Shown: piece after piece, positions 41,045-51,115 of the stretch
How the letters are laid out: each line of letters begins with the position of its first letter
How positions within the stretch are numbered: position 1 is the first letter of the stretch
From: Sphingomonas ginsenosidimutans
GTDB lineage: Bacteria > Pseudomonadota > Alphaproteobacteria > Sphingomonadales > Sphingomonadaceae
Length of the DNA stretch: 64,000 nucleotides
NCBI RefSeq assembly: GCF_002374835.1
Contig: NZ_NWVD01000001.1
Location: 930,001-994,000 of the forward strand
Direction: 5' to 3'
Position numbers and translations under genes: made by a program
Notes under the pieces: generated by a model
The model's input: the letters and a program-made list of their open reading frames with translations, nothing else
Database searches by the model: none
Told to the model about the DNA's origin: nothing

Positions 41045-41120
41045 GCCGCCCGCCAGCGGCGCGGCAGGTCATCGCGCGGGGTGCTTTGTCGCGCCGCGCG
41101 ATCCGCGCTACGCTTCTCGG

Positions 41121-41606
41121 ATGAGCGGGCGGGCGGACCATGGCAGCTTTTCCAGCCGACGGGGCATCGCGCCGATGCTGTGGGCGCTGCTGGTGCTGTG
41201 CGCGATCGAGGCGGCGGTGACGCATCTGTTGCTGGCGTGGTGGTGGCCGCGCGTGGCGGCGGTGCTGTCGCTGGCGTCGGCGGGCATGCTGATCTGGGCG
41301 GTGCGCGGGGTGGCCGGCATGACGACCCGGCCGAGCACCGTTGACGATCATGGCGTGACGCTGCGGACCGGCCGGCTGGTCGCCGTCACGATCCCGTGGC
41401 GGCAGATCGGCGGCGTGCGCTGTGACGAGGTGCCGCGCCGTCAGCCGGGGACGCTGAACCTGGCGCTGGTGGCGCAGGCGAATGTCGTCATCGATTGCAC
41501 GCCACCGCTGCGCCGCGGGCGGCGGCAGTACGATCGGGTCGCGCATCGGCTGGACGACGCGGCGGCTTTCGTCGCGGCGCTGAAGCGGCTAGGCGCGGGG
41601 GCATGA
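41121..41606 (+). CDS. two-helix membrane protein, PH-like domain candidate
   Basis: A 161-residue protein of unknown function. Two hydrophobic segments lie near residues 16-32 (PMLWALLVLCAIEAAVTHLL) and 38-56 (VAAVLSLASAGMLIWAV). A small polar domain with VTLRTGRLVAVTIPWRQIGGVRC follows, resembling the PH-like fold of YdbS-type membrane proteins. It is coupled to thiE by ATGA. I do not recognise a specific family. Confidence 0.72.
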   Translation: MSGRADHGSFSSRRGIAPMLWALLVLCAIEAAVTHLLLAWWWPRVAAVLSLASAGMLIWAVRGVAGMTTRPSTVDDHGVTLRTGRLVAVTIPWRQIGGVRCDEVPRRQPGTLNLALVAQANVVIDCTPPLRRGRRQYDRVAHRLDDAAAFVAALKRLGAGA

Positions 41607-42292
41607 TCGACGATCCCCTCGGCCCCCTCGACCCCGATTTCGCCGTTTCTTTCAAACGCGACGATCGTCGCCCGCCGTGCCAGCTGTATGTGGTCTCGCC
41701 GCTCGATGTGAGCGGCGGCTTCCCCGACCGGCTCGCCCGCGCGCTGGATGCCGGGCCGGTCGCGGCGTTCCAGTTCCGCGTCAAGGACCTGGACCAGCAT
41801 AGCGCGGCGCGGCTGGCCGAGCCGCTCCAGCGCATCTGCGCCGACCGTGAGGTGGCGTTCATCGTCAACGACAGCGTCAGCCTGGCCAAAAGGCTGGGCG
41901 CGGACGGCGTCCACCTGGGGCAGGACGACGGCGATGCGCGCGAGGCGCGCGGGGTGCTGGGGCCGGAGGTGCAGATCGGCGTCACCTGTCACGACAGCCG
42001 CCACCTGGCGATGGAAGCGGGCGAGGCGGGCGCGGATTATGTCGCGTTCGGCGCCTTCTATTCCACCACCACCAAGGCGGTGCAGCATCGCCCGGAACCG
42101 GTGATCCTGTCGTGGTGGAGCGCGCTGTTCGAACTGCCGAGCGTCGCGATCGGCGGGATCACGCCGGGCAATGCCGCGCCGCTGGTCGCGGCGGGGGCGG
42201 ACTTCATCGCGGCCAGCCATGCGATCTGGGGCGGCGACGAAGCCGCGGCGGTCAAGGCGTTCGCGGCGGTGCTGGAGGGCCGGGCGACGTAA
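41603..42292 (+). CDS. thiE: thiamine phosphate synthase
   Basis: A 229-residue ThiE-type TIM barrel joining hydroxymethylpyrimidine diphosphate and thiazole phosphate. FQFRVKDLD near residues 54-62 is the QxRxKd-type pyrophosphate site, FIVNDSVSLAKRLGADGVHLGQDD near 86-109 the conserved core, GVTCHDS and YVAFGAFYSTTTK follow, and IGGITPGNA near 175-183 binds phosphate. No TPP riboswitch is visible because the start overlaps the membrane-protein stop (ATGA). It stands apart from other thiamine genes. Confidence 0.92.
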   Translation: MIDDPLGPLDPDFAVSFKRDDRRPPCQLYVVSPLDVSGGFPDRLARALDAGPVAAFQFRVKDLDQHSAARLAEPLQRICADREVAFIVNDSVSLAKRLGADGVHLGQDDGDAREARGVLGPEVQIGVTCHDSRHLAMEAGEAGADYVAFGAFYSTTTKAVQHRPEPVILSWWSALFELPSVAIGGITPGNAAPLVAAGADFIAASHAIWGGDEAAAVKAFAAVLEGRAT

Positions 42293-42353
42293 TCGCGACG
42301 GACCCGGATGCGTCCAACTGCGTTGTTTCGGCACCGAAATACGAGAGGTGCCC

Positions 42354-43352
42354 GTGAAGCGTATCGTCGCCGCCGCCCTGATCCTTGCCACCGCGCCCGT
42401 CGCGGCGCAGACCGGACGCTCCCCCGCCGGCGCGTCGCTCGACCCCGCGGTGCTGCGAATGCAGGTGGTGCTCGACAAACTGGGGTTCGGCCCCGGCATC
42501 CTCGACGGGCGCGGGGGCACGTCGCTGACCAACGCGATCAAGGGGTTTCAGGAAAGCCGCGGGCTGCGTGTCACCGGCACGCCGGATGCCGCGACGCTGG
42601 CGGCGCTGCGCCCTTATGCCGGGGTGCGCCCGACGATCGAGGTGACGCTGGACCGTGACGGGATGCGCGGCCCTTACGTGCCCGTCATCCCCAAGGACTA
42701 TGCCGAGCAGGCCAAGCTGCCGTCGATGGCGTACCGCCGCCCGCTGGAAAAGCTGGCCGAACGGTTCCACACCACGCCGCAGGTGCTGGCGGAGCTCAAT
42801 CCCGGCGTGACGACCATCGCGCCGGGGACGAAGATCACCGTGCCCAATACCTTCCCGACCTCGCGCGCCTATCCGGCGGACGCGACGCCGGCGTGGCGCG
42901 CGACGCTCGCGTCGCTCAACGTCGAGGCGAAGGTGCCGCAGGCAGCGAAGATCGTCGTCGACAAGTCCGACGGCGTTTTGCGCGTGCTGGACGGGCAGGG
43001 GCGGCTGATCGGGCAATATACCGCGACGATCGGATCGTCGCGCGACCCGCTGCCGCTGGGCAACTGGAAGGTGCTGCACGTTTCGCCCAATCCCGACTGG
43101 AAGATGAATCCGAAGATCCTGAAGGGCGTCAGCGACGACAAGCAGGCGCAGATCATCCCGCCGGGGCCGAACAACCCGGTCGGCGTGGTGTGGATCGACC
43201 TGAGCAAGGAGCATTACGGCATCCACGGCACCAGCGAGCCGCAGCAGATCGGCCGCGCGCAGTCGAACGGCTGCGTCCGGCTGACCAACTGGGACGCCGC
43301 GCGGGTGGCGTTGATGGTGAAGGGCGGGACGCCGGTGCTGTTCCAGGCGTGA
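42354..43352 (+). CDS. L,D-transpeptidase with peptidoglycan-binding and LysM-like regions
   Basis: A 332-residue exported protein. KRIVAAALILATAPVAAQ is the signal peptide. Residues 30-90 form a PG_binding_1-like domain (MQVVLDKLGFGPGILDG...). Residues 125-165 form a LysM-like stretch (LEKLAERFHTTPQVLAELNP). The YkuD domain (about 197-331) has HGTSEPQQIGRAQSNGCVRL, with nucleophile Cys307 and His291. L,D-transpeptidases make 3-3 crosslinks or attach lipoproteins. GAGAGG precedes the GTG at 42354. It is followed after one base by an M23 peptidase. Confidence 0.92.
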   Translation: MKRIVAAALILATAPVAAQTGRSPAGASLDPAVLRMQVVLDKLGFGPGILDGRGGTSLTNAIKGFQESRGLRVTGTPDAATLAALRPYAGVRPTIEVTLDRDGMRGPYVPVIPKDYAEQAKLPSMAYRRPLEKLAERFHTTPQVLAELNPGVTTIAPGTKITVPNTFPTSRAYPADATPAWRATLASLNVEAKVPQAAKIVVDKSDGVLRVLDGQGRLIGQYTATIGSSRDPLPLGNWKVLHVSPNPDWKMNPKILKGVSDDKQAQIIPPGPNNPVGVVWIDLSKEHYGIHGTSEPQQIGRAQSNGCVRLTNWDAARVALMVKGGTPVLFQA

Positions 43353-43353
43353 C

Positions 43354-43938
43354 ATGACGCGGCTGGGCTGGTCGATCCTGGCGCTGATCGTGCTGGCGGC
43401 GGCGGGCTTTGCCAGCCTGTTGTCGTTCGGGCGCGCGCCGGTGGTGGCGCCGGCGCCGGTCGCGAGCGAGCCTGCGGCGGCGGCGACGGATGGCGGGCGG
43501 CTGCTCGTCCCCGTCGCGGGCATCGCGCGCGACCATCTGACCGACAGCTGGGGGCAGGACCGCGGCGGCGGCGCGCGCGCGCACCATGCCATCGACATCA
43601 TGGCGCCGGTCGGCACGCCGGTACGCGCCGCGGCGGCGGGGCGGATCGAGAAACTATTCGACAGCCGCGACGGCGGGCTGACGATCTACCAGCGCAGCGC
43701 GGATGGCGGCACCGTCTATTACTACGCGCACCTGTCGGGATACCGCCGCGGGCTGGCGGAGGGTCAGGCGGTGCGCGCGGGCGAGCCGATCGCGGCGGTC
43801 GGCGCCACCGGCAATGCCGATCCGGGCGCGCCGCACCTGCATTTCTCGATCAAGCGGATGCAGCCGGGCGAGCGGTGGTGGCAGGGGCAGGAGGTGAACC
43901 CCTATCCGCTGCTTGCCGGATCGCGCGGCCTTCGCTAG
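43354..43938 (+). CDS. M23 family metallopeptidase
   Basis: A 194-residue peptidoglycan endopeptidase-like protein. Its N-terminal anchor helix SILALIVLAAAGFASLLSF is followed by a Pro/Ala linker. The LytM zinc site is HHAID (His77, Asp81) and HLHF (His161, His163). The 1-base gap from the L,D-transpeptidase gene implies joint wall remodelling. It is short and has no coiled coil like EnvC, so it is probably a free-standing DD-endopeptidase or regulator. Confidence 0.9.
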   Translation: MTRLGWSILALIVLAAAGFASLLSFGRAPVVAPAPVASEPAAAATDGGRLLVPVAGIARDHLTDSWGQDRGGGARAHHAIDIMAPVGTPVRAAAAGRIEKLFDSRDGGLTIYQRSADGGTVYYYAHLSGYRRGLAEGQAVRAGEPIAAVGATGNADPGAPHLHFSIKRMQPGERWWQGQEVNPYPLLAGSRGLR

Positions 43939-44004
43939 ATCGCCGCCACCCGGCCGCCGGGCGTCCCCCCGCGCGGTCCAGCTCTTTTCCATAGGCGAAG
44001 CCCC

Positions 44005-44568
44005 ATGAAGATCAGCGGCGTGGACATCCGTCCCGGCAACATCATCGAATACGAAGGCGGCATCTGGCGCGCGGTCAAGATCCAGCACACCCAGCCCGGC
44101 AAGGGCGGCGCGTACATGCAGGTCGAGCTGAAGAACCTGCGCGACGGCCGCAAGAACAATGTCCGCTTCCGCTCCGCCGAGACGGTCGAGCGCGTCCGGC
44201 TGGACACCAAGGATTTCCAGTTCCTGTTCGCCGAGGGCGACAGCCTGGTCTTCATGGACAAGGAAACCTATGACCAGGTGACGCTGCCGCGCGACCTGCT
44301 GGGCGATGCCGCCGCCTTCCTGCAGGACGGGATGGACGTGGTGATGGAACTCTATGACGAGGAAGCCATCAGCGTGCAGCTGCCCGACACGATCGAGGCG
44401 ACGATCGTCGAGGCCGATGCGGTGGTGAAGGGGCAGACCGCCTCGTCCAGCTACAAGCCCGCGGTGCTCGACAATGGCGTGCGCGTGATGGTGCCGCCGC
44501 ATATCGCCAGCGGGACGCGGATCGTCGTCGACGTGTACGAACAGACCTACGTCCGCCGCGCGGACTGA
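44005..44568 (+). CDS. efp: elongation factor P
   Basis: A 187-residue EF-P that rescues ribosomes at polyproline. The N-domain loop [17 protein letters not shown] places the modifiable Lys33 at its tip, as in EpmA/EpmB-modified forms; no epm genes lie in the window. The OB-fold middle ([12 protein letters not shown]) and C-terminal [24 protein letters not shown] are typical. A large inverted repeat follows the stop, likely a terminator or repeat. Confidence 0.97.
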   Translation: MKISGVDIRPGNIIEYEGGIWRAVKIQHTQPGKGGAYMQVELKNLRDGRKNNVRFRSAETVERVRLDTKDFQFLFAEGDSLVFMDKETYDQVTLPRDLLGDAAAFLQDGMDVVMELYDEEAISVQLPDTIEATIVEADAVVKGQTASSSYKPAVLDNGVRVMVPPHIASGTRIVVDVYEQTYVRRAD

Positions 44569-44623
44569 GGCCGGGCGGACGAGTCAGATAGCGGCGCTAT
44601 CTGTCCGATCCGCCGGCCCGGCC
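44569..44623. terminator. long inverted repeat after efp, terminator-like
   Basis: GGCCGGGCGGA pairs with TCCGCCGGCCCGGCC-type arms around an inner CAGATAGC/GCTATCTG hairpin. It starts directly after the efp stop. There is no U-tract, so intrinsic termination is unproven; it could be a stability element. Confidence 0.5.
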
Positions 44624-44761
44624 AGCGCGCGTGGCGCGACTGACGGCGCGGGCTTTGCCCGCGGCGGGCGTGGATATAAGCTTGCTCCTCCACGGAAGAG
44701 CGAATGAAGTAGATGTCGTCTGCGGGGCGGGTATGCCGTCGACGACTGCCCCTCTCCCCGA

Positions 44762-44784
44762 CCCTCTCCCCGCTGGGGAGAGGG
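44762..44784. repeat. palindrome upstream of inositol-phosphatase gene
   Basis: Perfect 10-base arms CCCTCTCCCC (44762-44771) and GGGGAGAGGG (44775-44784) flank GCT. It ends 13 bases before the ATG, so a stable hairpin could influence translation. CCCTCTCCCCG also occurs just before it (44749-44760). Confidence 0.75.
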
Positions 44785-44797
44785 AGAAGGAATTGAT

Positions 44798-45610
44798 ATG
44801 CCATCCCATTCCGGCCTGTTCACCGTCATCGAACGCGCGGCGCGCAAGGCCGCGCCGCGCCTGCGCCGCGACTTCAACGAGGTCCAGAACCTCCAAGTCA
44901 GCCGCAAGGGGCCGGCGGACTTCGTCAGCCAGGCCGACCAGCGCGCCGAGCAGACGCTGTACGAGGAACTGTCCAAGGCGCGGCCCGACTGGGGCTTTGT
45001 GATGGAGGAGCGCGGCAATGTAGAGGGCGACCCCAGCAAGCCGCGCTTTATCGTCGATCCGCTCGACGGCACGTCGAACTTCCTTCACGGCATCCCGCAT
45101 TTCTGCATCTCGATCGCGGTCGAGGAGCCGATGCCCAACGGCAAGCGCGAGATCACGACCGCGCTGGTCTACCAGCCGCTGACCGACGAAAGCTTCTGGG
45201 CCGAGAAGGGCCGCGGCGCATGGTTGCAGGACCAGCGGCTGCGCGTATCGTCGCGGCGCGAGCCGTCGGAGGCGCTGATCGCCACCGGCATCCCGTTCAT
45301 GGGGCATGGCGACTTCGCGCAATGGACGCGCATCTTCGGCGCGGTGGCGCCGCAGGTGGCGGGCATCCGCCGGCTGGGCGCGGCGGCGCTGGACCTGGCG
45401 TGGGTCGCGGCCGGGCGGTTCGACGGATTCTGGGAAAGCGACCTCAAGATCTGGGACGTCGCGGCGGGAATGCTGCTGGTGAAGGAAGCCGGCGGCTTCG
45501 TCACCGATTTCCGCGGCGGCGACCGCGCGATCGAGCGCAACGAATTCCTCGCCGCCAACGACGCGATGCATTCGAAGCTGCACAAGATGGTGGCGCAGGC
45601 GTTGCGGTGA
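44798..45610 (+). CDS. inositol monophosphatase family protein (SuhB-like)
   Basis: A 270-residue Mg-dependent sugar-phosphatase-fold enzyme. Metal ligands are in VMEERG (Glu70, Glu71) and DPLDGTSNF (Asp87, Asp90), and the second metal motif is WDVAAGMLLVKEAGG near residues 218-232. It may dephosphorylate inositol-1-phosphate, as SuhB does. The start is preceded by GAGAAGGAATTGAT. A perfect palindrome sits just upstream. Confidence 0.9.
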   Translation: MPSHSGLFTVIERAARKAAPRLRRDFNEVQNLQVSRKGPADFVSQADQRAEQTLYEELSKARPDWGFVMEERGNVEGDPSKPRFIVDPLDGTSNFLHGIPHFCISIAVEEPMPNGKREITTALVYQPLTDESFWAEKGRGAWLQDQRLRVSSRREPSEALIATGIPFMGHGDFAQWTRIFGAVAPQVAGIRRLGAAALDLAWVAAGRFDGFWESDLKIWDVAAGMLLVKEAGGFVTDFRGGDRAIERNEFLAANDAMHSKLHKMVAQALR

Positions 45611-45617
45611 TCCGCGT

Positions 45618-45639
45618 GGCCCCGGCGCGCGCCGGGGCC
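45618..45639. repeat. 22-base perfect GC palindrome before nuo operon
   Basis: The arm GGCCCCGGCGC is followed directly by its exact reverse complement. It lies just after the phosphatase stop and could act as a terminator or repeat boundary before nuoA. Confidence 0.65.
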
Positions 45640-45714
45640 GGCTTCCTGCGATTCATTCTCACGGTTCGCGGCCTTGCCCCTCCACGGGCGGCGTCCTAAA
45701 GCGTCCCCGTCCTT

Positions 45715-45730
45715 TCTCGCATCTGCGAGA
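45715..45730 (+). promoter_or_regulatory. leader hairpin ahead of nuoA
   Basis: TCTCGC (45715-45720) and GCGAGA (45725-45730) flank ATCT, 22 bases before the nuoA GTG. It is probably in the 5' leader. I could not assign promoter hexamers for the operon. Confidence 0.35.
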
Positions 45731-45751
45731 GAAGCCACGAGAGAGCCTATA

Positions 45752-46126
45752 GTGGTCGATCTGTCGCAATATCTTCCGATCCTCCTGTTCCTGGGGGTGG
45801 CGCTGGCGCTGTCGTCGGCGTTCGTGTTCCTGCCGATGGCGGTCGCGAAGCTGACCGGTGCGTCGAAGCCGACGCCGGAGAAGCTGGCCGAGTATGAATG
45901 CGGCTTCCCCGCATTCGAGGACAGCCGGTCGCAGTTCGACGTGCGATTCTATCTCGTCGCGATCCTGTTCATCATCTTCGATCTGGAAGCGGCGTTCCTG
46001 TATCCGTGGGCGGTCAGCGTCTTCACGCTGGGCTGGACCGCGTGGATCAGCATGATGATCTTCATTGCCGAGCTGGCGCTCGGCCTGGTGTATGCGTGGA
46101 AGAAGGGAGCGCTGGAATGGGAGTAG
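45752..46126 (+). CDS. nuoA: NADH-quinone oxidoreductase subunit A
   Basis: A 124-residue membrane subunit with three helices: [40 protein letters not shown] and [39 protein letters not shown] is the conserved matrix-side loop with Cys near the quinone path. The start is a GTG after GAGAGAG; the longer frame lacks family sequence. It is first of the nuo operon and overlaps nuoB by 10 bases. Confidence 0.95.
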   Translation: MVDLSQYLPILLFLGVALALSSAFVFLPMAVAKLTGASKPTPEKLAEYECGFPAFEDSRSQFDVRFYLVAILFIIFDLEAAFLYPWAVSVFTLGWTAWISMMIFIAELALGLVYAWKKGALEWE

Positions 46127-46662
46127 AACTGGCCCACCAGCCGTCGGGGCAGGGCGTGATCGCCCCCGACCAGGCGTTCTTCGACGGCCTGAACGGCGAG
46201 CTGACCGACAAGGGGTTCCTGGTCACCTCCACCGAGGAGCTGTTCCAGTGGGCGCGCACCGGATCGCTGTGGTGGATGACGTTCGGGCTGGCGTGCTGCG
46301 CCGTCGAGATGATCCACGTCAACATGCCGCGCTATGACATGGAGCGGTTCGGCGCCGCGCCGCGCGCGTCGCCGCGCCAGTCGGACGTGATGATCGTCGC
46401 GGGCACGCTGTGCAACAAGATGGCGCCCGCGCTGCGCCGCGTGTACGACCAGATGTCCGAGCCGAAATACGTGATCTCGATGGGGTCGTGCGCCAATGGC
46501 GGCGGCTATTATCACTATAGCTACAGCGTCGTGCGCGGGTGCGACCGGATCGTGCCGGTCGACATCTACGTCCCCGGCTGCCCGCCGACCGCCGAGGCGC
46601 TGTTGTACGGCGTGATGCAGCTGCAGCGGAAGATCCGCCGCGCCGGGAGCATCGAACGGTGA
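46117..46662 (+). CDS. nuoB: NADH-quinone oxidoreductase subunit B
   Basis: A 181-residue subunit that carries the terminal 4Fe-4S cluster N2, which gives electrons to ubiquinone. Cys60-Cys61 (GLACCAVEM), Cys125 (MGSCANGGG) and Cys155 (VPGCPPT) are the four ligands. [12 protein letters not shown] is the conserved quinone-site region. It starts inside nuoA; its stop overlaps nuoC by GTGA. Confidence 0.97.
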   Translation: MGVELAHQPSGQGVIAPDQAFFDGLNGELTDKGFLVTSTEELFQWARTGSLWWMTFGLACCAVEMIHVNMPRYDMERFGAAPRASPRQSDVMIVAGTLCNKMAPALRRVYDQMSEPKYVISMGSCANGGGYYHYSYSVVRGCDRIVPVDIYVPGCPPTAEALLYGVMQLQRKIRRAGSIER

Positions 46663-47507
46663 GGGCGCCGGCACCCGCCTGGGCCGCGAGCCTGAACGAG
46701 GCGACGATCGAGGCCGCGCGCGGCGCGATCGGCGCGGCGCTGACCGATGCGGTCGAGGTGGCGGGCGAGGTGCAGCTGCACGTGACCCGCGACGGGCTGG
46801 TCGCCGCGATGACCGCGCTGCGCGACACGCCGGGACTGGAATATCAGCAGCTGATGGAGATCGCGGGCGTCGACTATCCGGATCGCGCGGAGCGGTTCGA
46901 GGTCGTCTATTGCCTGTTGTCGCTGACGCGCAATCACCGCCTGCACGTCCATGTCCCGGCGACCGAGGACGCAGCCGTGCCGTCGGTGACCGGGCTGTGG
47001 CCGGTCGCCGGCTGGCTGGAGCGCGAGGTGTACGACATGTTCGGCGTGCTGTTCGCGGGGAACCGCGACCTGCGCCGCATCCTGACCGATTACGGCTTTC
47101 GCGGGCATCCGTTCCGCAAGGACTTCCCGCTGACCGGCTATACCGAGCTGCGCTATTCCGAGGAACAGAAGCGCGTCGTGTACGAACCGGTGAAGCTGGC
47201 ACAGGATTTCCGCACCTTCGACTTCATGAGCCCGTGGGAAGGCGCCGAATATGTGCTGCCGGGCGACGAGAAGGCCAAGCTGCCTGAGGCGAAGGGTGCG
47301 CCCTCGCCGGTGACCGCGACCGAGGTGCAGAAGGCCGATGCGGCGCAGGCCGCCAAGGCGGCCCCGGAAGCGCCCAGCCAGCCCTATGCCAAGAAGGATG
47401 CGCAGAGCACCGCGCAGACCGGCGCGGGCCGCAGCGAGTCCGAAGGAGCGCCCAAGCCGGCCGACCCCGACGTCGTGCCGACCAAGGGGCAGGGGCAGAA
47501 CCAATGA
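46659..47507 (+). CDS. nuoC: NADH-quinone oxidoreductase subunit C with C-terminal extension
   Basis: A 282-residue subunit that bridges NuoB and NuoD. The core ([58 protein letters not shown]) occupies residues 1-205. The last roughly 75 residues are a low-complexity Ala/Pro/Lys/Gln tail, such as [20 protein letters not shown], making the protein about one third longer than usual bacterial NuoC. The start is a GTG coupled to nuoB; the stop overlaps nuoD by ATGA. Confidence 0.95.
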   Translation: MRAPAPAWAASLNEATIEAARGAIGAALTDAVEVAGEVQLHVTRDGLVAAMTALRDTPGLEYQQLMEIAGVDYPDRAERFEVVYCLLSLTRNHRLHVHVPATEDAAVPSVTGLWPVAGWLEREVYDMFGVLFAGNRDLRRILTDYGFRGHPFRKDFPLTGYTELRYSEEQKRVVYEPVKLAQDFRTFDFMSPWEGAEYVLPGDEKAKLPEAKGAPSPVTATEVQKADAAQAAKAAPEAPSQPYAKKDAQSTAQTGAGRSESEGAPKPADPDVVPTKGQGQNQ

Positions 47508-48772
47508 GCGAGACGCTGACCCAGAACGAGCACGCGATCGACCCGGCGCTGGCGAAGATCGCGCATGTGACCGACGCCGACCACCCGGAAGCGGGCGACG
47601 TCGCGATCCAGAACTATACGATCAACTTCGGTCCGCAGCACCCGGCCGCGCACGGCGTGCTGCGGCTGGTGATGGAGCTGGACGGCGAGATTGTCGAGCG
47701 GATCGACCCGCACGTCGGGTTGCTGCACCGCGGCACCGAGAAGCTGATCGAATACAAGACCTATGCGCAGGCGATCCCCTACTTCGACCGCCTCGATTAC
47801 TGCTCGCCGCTGTGCATGGAGCACAGCTTCGTCCTGGCGATCGAGAAGCTGCTCGACCTGGAGGTGCCCGTCCGCGCGCAATATCTGCGCGTGTTCTTCG
47901 CCGAGCTGACGCGCATCTGCAATCACATGCTGAACCTGGGGTCGCATGTGATGGACGTCGGCGCGATGACGCCGAACCTGTGGCTGTTCGAGATCCGCGA
48001 GGATTGCATGGGCTTTCTGGAGCGCGCGTCGGGCGCCCGGATGCACCACAATTACCTGCGCCCCGGCGGCGTCCACCAGGACGTGCCGCTGAAGCTGTTG
48101 ACCGATATCGGCGACTGGCTCGACACGCGACTGCCGCGGCTGTTCGAGGATGCGATCAGCCTGGTCGCGGACAACCGCATCTTCAAACAGCGCAACGTCG
48201 ATATCGCCACCGTCAGCCGCGAGGATGCGATCGCTTGGGGCTTCTCCGGCCCGATGATCCGCGCGGCGGGCGTGCCGTGGGACCTGCGCAAGTCGCAGCC
48301 CTATGACGTCTATGCGAAGATGGACTTCGAGGTGCCGGTGGGCACGCGCGGCGACTGCTACGACCGGTTCATGGTCCGCGTCGAGGAAGTGCGCCAGTCG
48401 GCGCGCATCATGCGCCAGTGCCTGAACGAGATGCCGGAAGGGCCGATCGCCTCGCTCGACCGCAAGGTGGTGCCGCCCAAGCGCGCGGAGATGAAAAGCT
48501 CGATGGAGGCGCTGATCCATCACTTCAAGCTGTATACCGAGGGCTATCACGTCCCGGCGGGCGAAGTGTATGTCGCGACCGAAAGCCCCAAGGGCGAGTT
48601 CGGCGTCTATCTGGTCAGCGACGGCAGCAACAAGCCGTACCGTTGCAAGATCCGCCCGACCGCGTTCAGCCATCTGCAGGCGATGGACTTCATGAGCCGC
48701 GGGCATATGCTGGCCGATACCACCGCCATCCTGGGTGCGATGGATATCGTGTTCGGGGAGTGCGACCGGTGA
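47504..48772 (+). CDS. nuoD: NADH-quinone oxidoreductase subunit D
   Basis: A 422-residue quinone-site subunit related to [NiFe] hydrogenase large subunits. [21 protein letters not shown] near residues 46-65, [21 protein letters not shown] and the C-terminal [10 protein letters not shown] are conserved. An N-terminal 40-residue lead ([17 protein letters not shown]) precedes the core. Its stop overlaps the next gene by GTGA. Confidence 0.97.
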   Translation: MSETLTQNEHAIDPALAKIAHVTDADHPEAGDVAIQNYTINFGPQHPAAHGVLRLVMELDGEIVERIDPHVGLLHRGTEKLIEYKTYAQAIPYFDRLDYCSPLCMEHSFVLAIEKLLDLEVPVRAQYLRVFFAELTRICNHMLNLGSHVMDVGAMTPNLWLFEIREDCMGFLERASGARMHHNYLRPGGVHQDVPLKLLTDIGDWLDTRLPRLFEDAISLVADNRIFKQRNVDIATVSREDAIAWGFSGPMIRAAGVPWDLRKSQPYDVYAKMDFEVPVGTRGDCYDRFMVRVEEVRQSARIMRQCLNEMPEGPIASLDRKVVPPKRAEMKSSMEALIHHFKLYTEGYHVPAGEVYVATESPKGEFGVYLVSDGSNKPYRCKIRPTAFSHLQAMDFMSRGHMLADTTAILGAMDIVFGECDR

Positions 48773-49119
48773 GCGCGGCGGGCAAGGCCGATCGCGTGGC
48801 GATCGCGCGCGAGATGATCGCGCATTACAACGCGCAGGACACCGACGCCTATGTCGCGCTGATGACCGAGGATGCGTGCGAGGCAGGCTATCGCGGGGCG
48901 GTGCTGCGCGATGGGCGTGAAGGCGTAAGGTCGGGGCTGGCGGCGATGTTCGCGCAATATCCGCAGAACCGCGCCGAGATCGTCGCCGATTATGCGCTGG
49001 GCGAGACCGTGCTGCTGCACGAGAAGGTCGAGCGCGCGCCGGGCGGCGAGGCGTTCGAGGTCATGTCCATCTATTCGTTCGAGGGCGACAAGGTGTCGCG
49101 CGTGGAGTTCATCCGATAA
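48769..49119 (+). CDS. NTF2/SnoaL-like protein inside the nuo operon
   Basis: A 116-residue protein of the SnoaL-like cone fold: [30 protein letters not shown] near residues 7-36, then [41 protein letters not shown] and a final [17 protein letters not shown]. The family includes ketosteroid isomerase-like enzymes and binding proteins. It is fused into the operon by GTGA with nuoD and TAATG with nuoE. It is not a known complex I subunit; an assembly or ligand role is only inferred from position. Confidence 0.87.
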   Translation: MSAAGKADRVAIAREMIAHYNAQDTDAYVALMTEDACEAGYRGAVLRDGREGVRSGLAAMFAQYPQNRAEIVADYALGETVLLHEKVERAPGGEAFEVMSIYSFEGDKVSRVEFIR

Positions 49120-49810
49120 TGGCCGATGCCGCCATCATCCCCGACGAGGCCGAGGTGCGCGCGCGCTGGGGCGCGTTCGCCTGGACCGAGGAAAACGAGC
49201 GCAAGGCCAAGGAAGTGCTGTCGCGCTATCCCGCGGGCCGCGAGCAATCCGGGTCGATCCCGCTGCTCGACCTCGCCCAGCGGCAGGTCGGTGCCGAAAC
49301 GCAGACGCAAGGCTGGCTGCCGGTCCCGGTGATCGAATATGTCGCGCGCTACATCGGCGTGCCGTACATGCGCGTGTACGAGGTCGCGACCTTCTACACG
49401 ATGTTCAACCTGGCGCCGGTCGGCCGCTATCACGTGCAGGTGTGCGGGACGACGCCGTGCATGCTGCGCGGGTCGGACGACGTGTTCGCGGCGTGCAAGA
49501 ACAAGGGCCTGATCAAGGGGAAGACCACCCCCGACGGCCTGTTCACGCTGACCGAGGTGGAGTGCATGGGCAATTGCGCCAGCGCCCCGATGGTGCAGGT
49601 CAACGACGACAATTACGAGGATCTCGACTACGATCGCACGGTTGCGATCCTGGAGGCGCTGGAGCGCGGCGAGACGCCGAAGCCGGGCACGCAGGAGCCG
49701 GGCCGCCACACCGTCGAGCCGAAGGGCGGCGCCACGTCGTTGACCGCGATGGTGACCGAGAACCACGATTATCGCGGCGAATGGGGCAATGCCGCCGGGG
49801 GAGTGGGGGC

Positions 49811-49814
<4 letters not shown>
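49119..49814 (+). CDS. nuoE: NADH-quinone oxidoreductase subunit E
   Basis: A 231-residue 24-kDa-type subunit holding the 2Fe-2S cluster N1a. Cys109 and Cys114 (VCGTTPC) with Cys149 and Cys153 (VECMGNC) are the ligands. [29 protein letters not shown] is the conserved core. The C-terminal 45 residues are an extra polar tail ([19 protein letters not shown]). It is coupled to nuoF by ATGA. Confidence 0.96.

Positions 49815-51114
<1,300 letters not shown>

Positions 51115-51115
<1 letters not shown>

Noticed and set aside
41490..41603. TPP riboswitch upstream of thiE
   Set aside because: thiE starts by ATGA overlap inside the membrane-protein stop, leaving no leader for a riboswitch.
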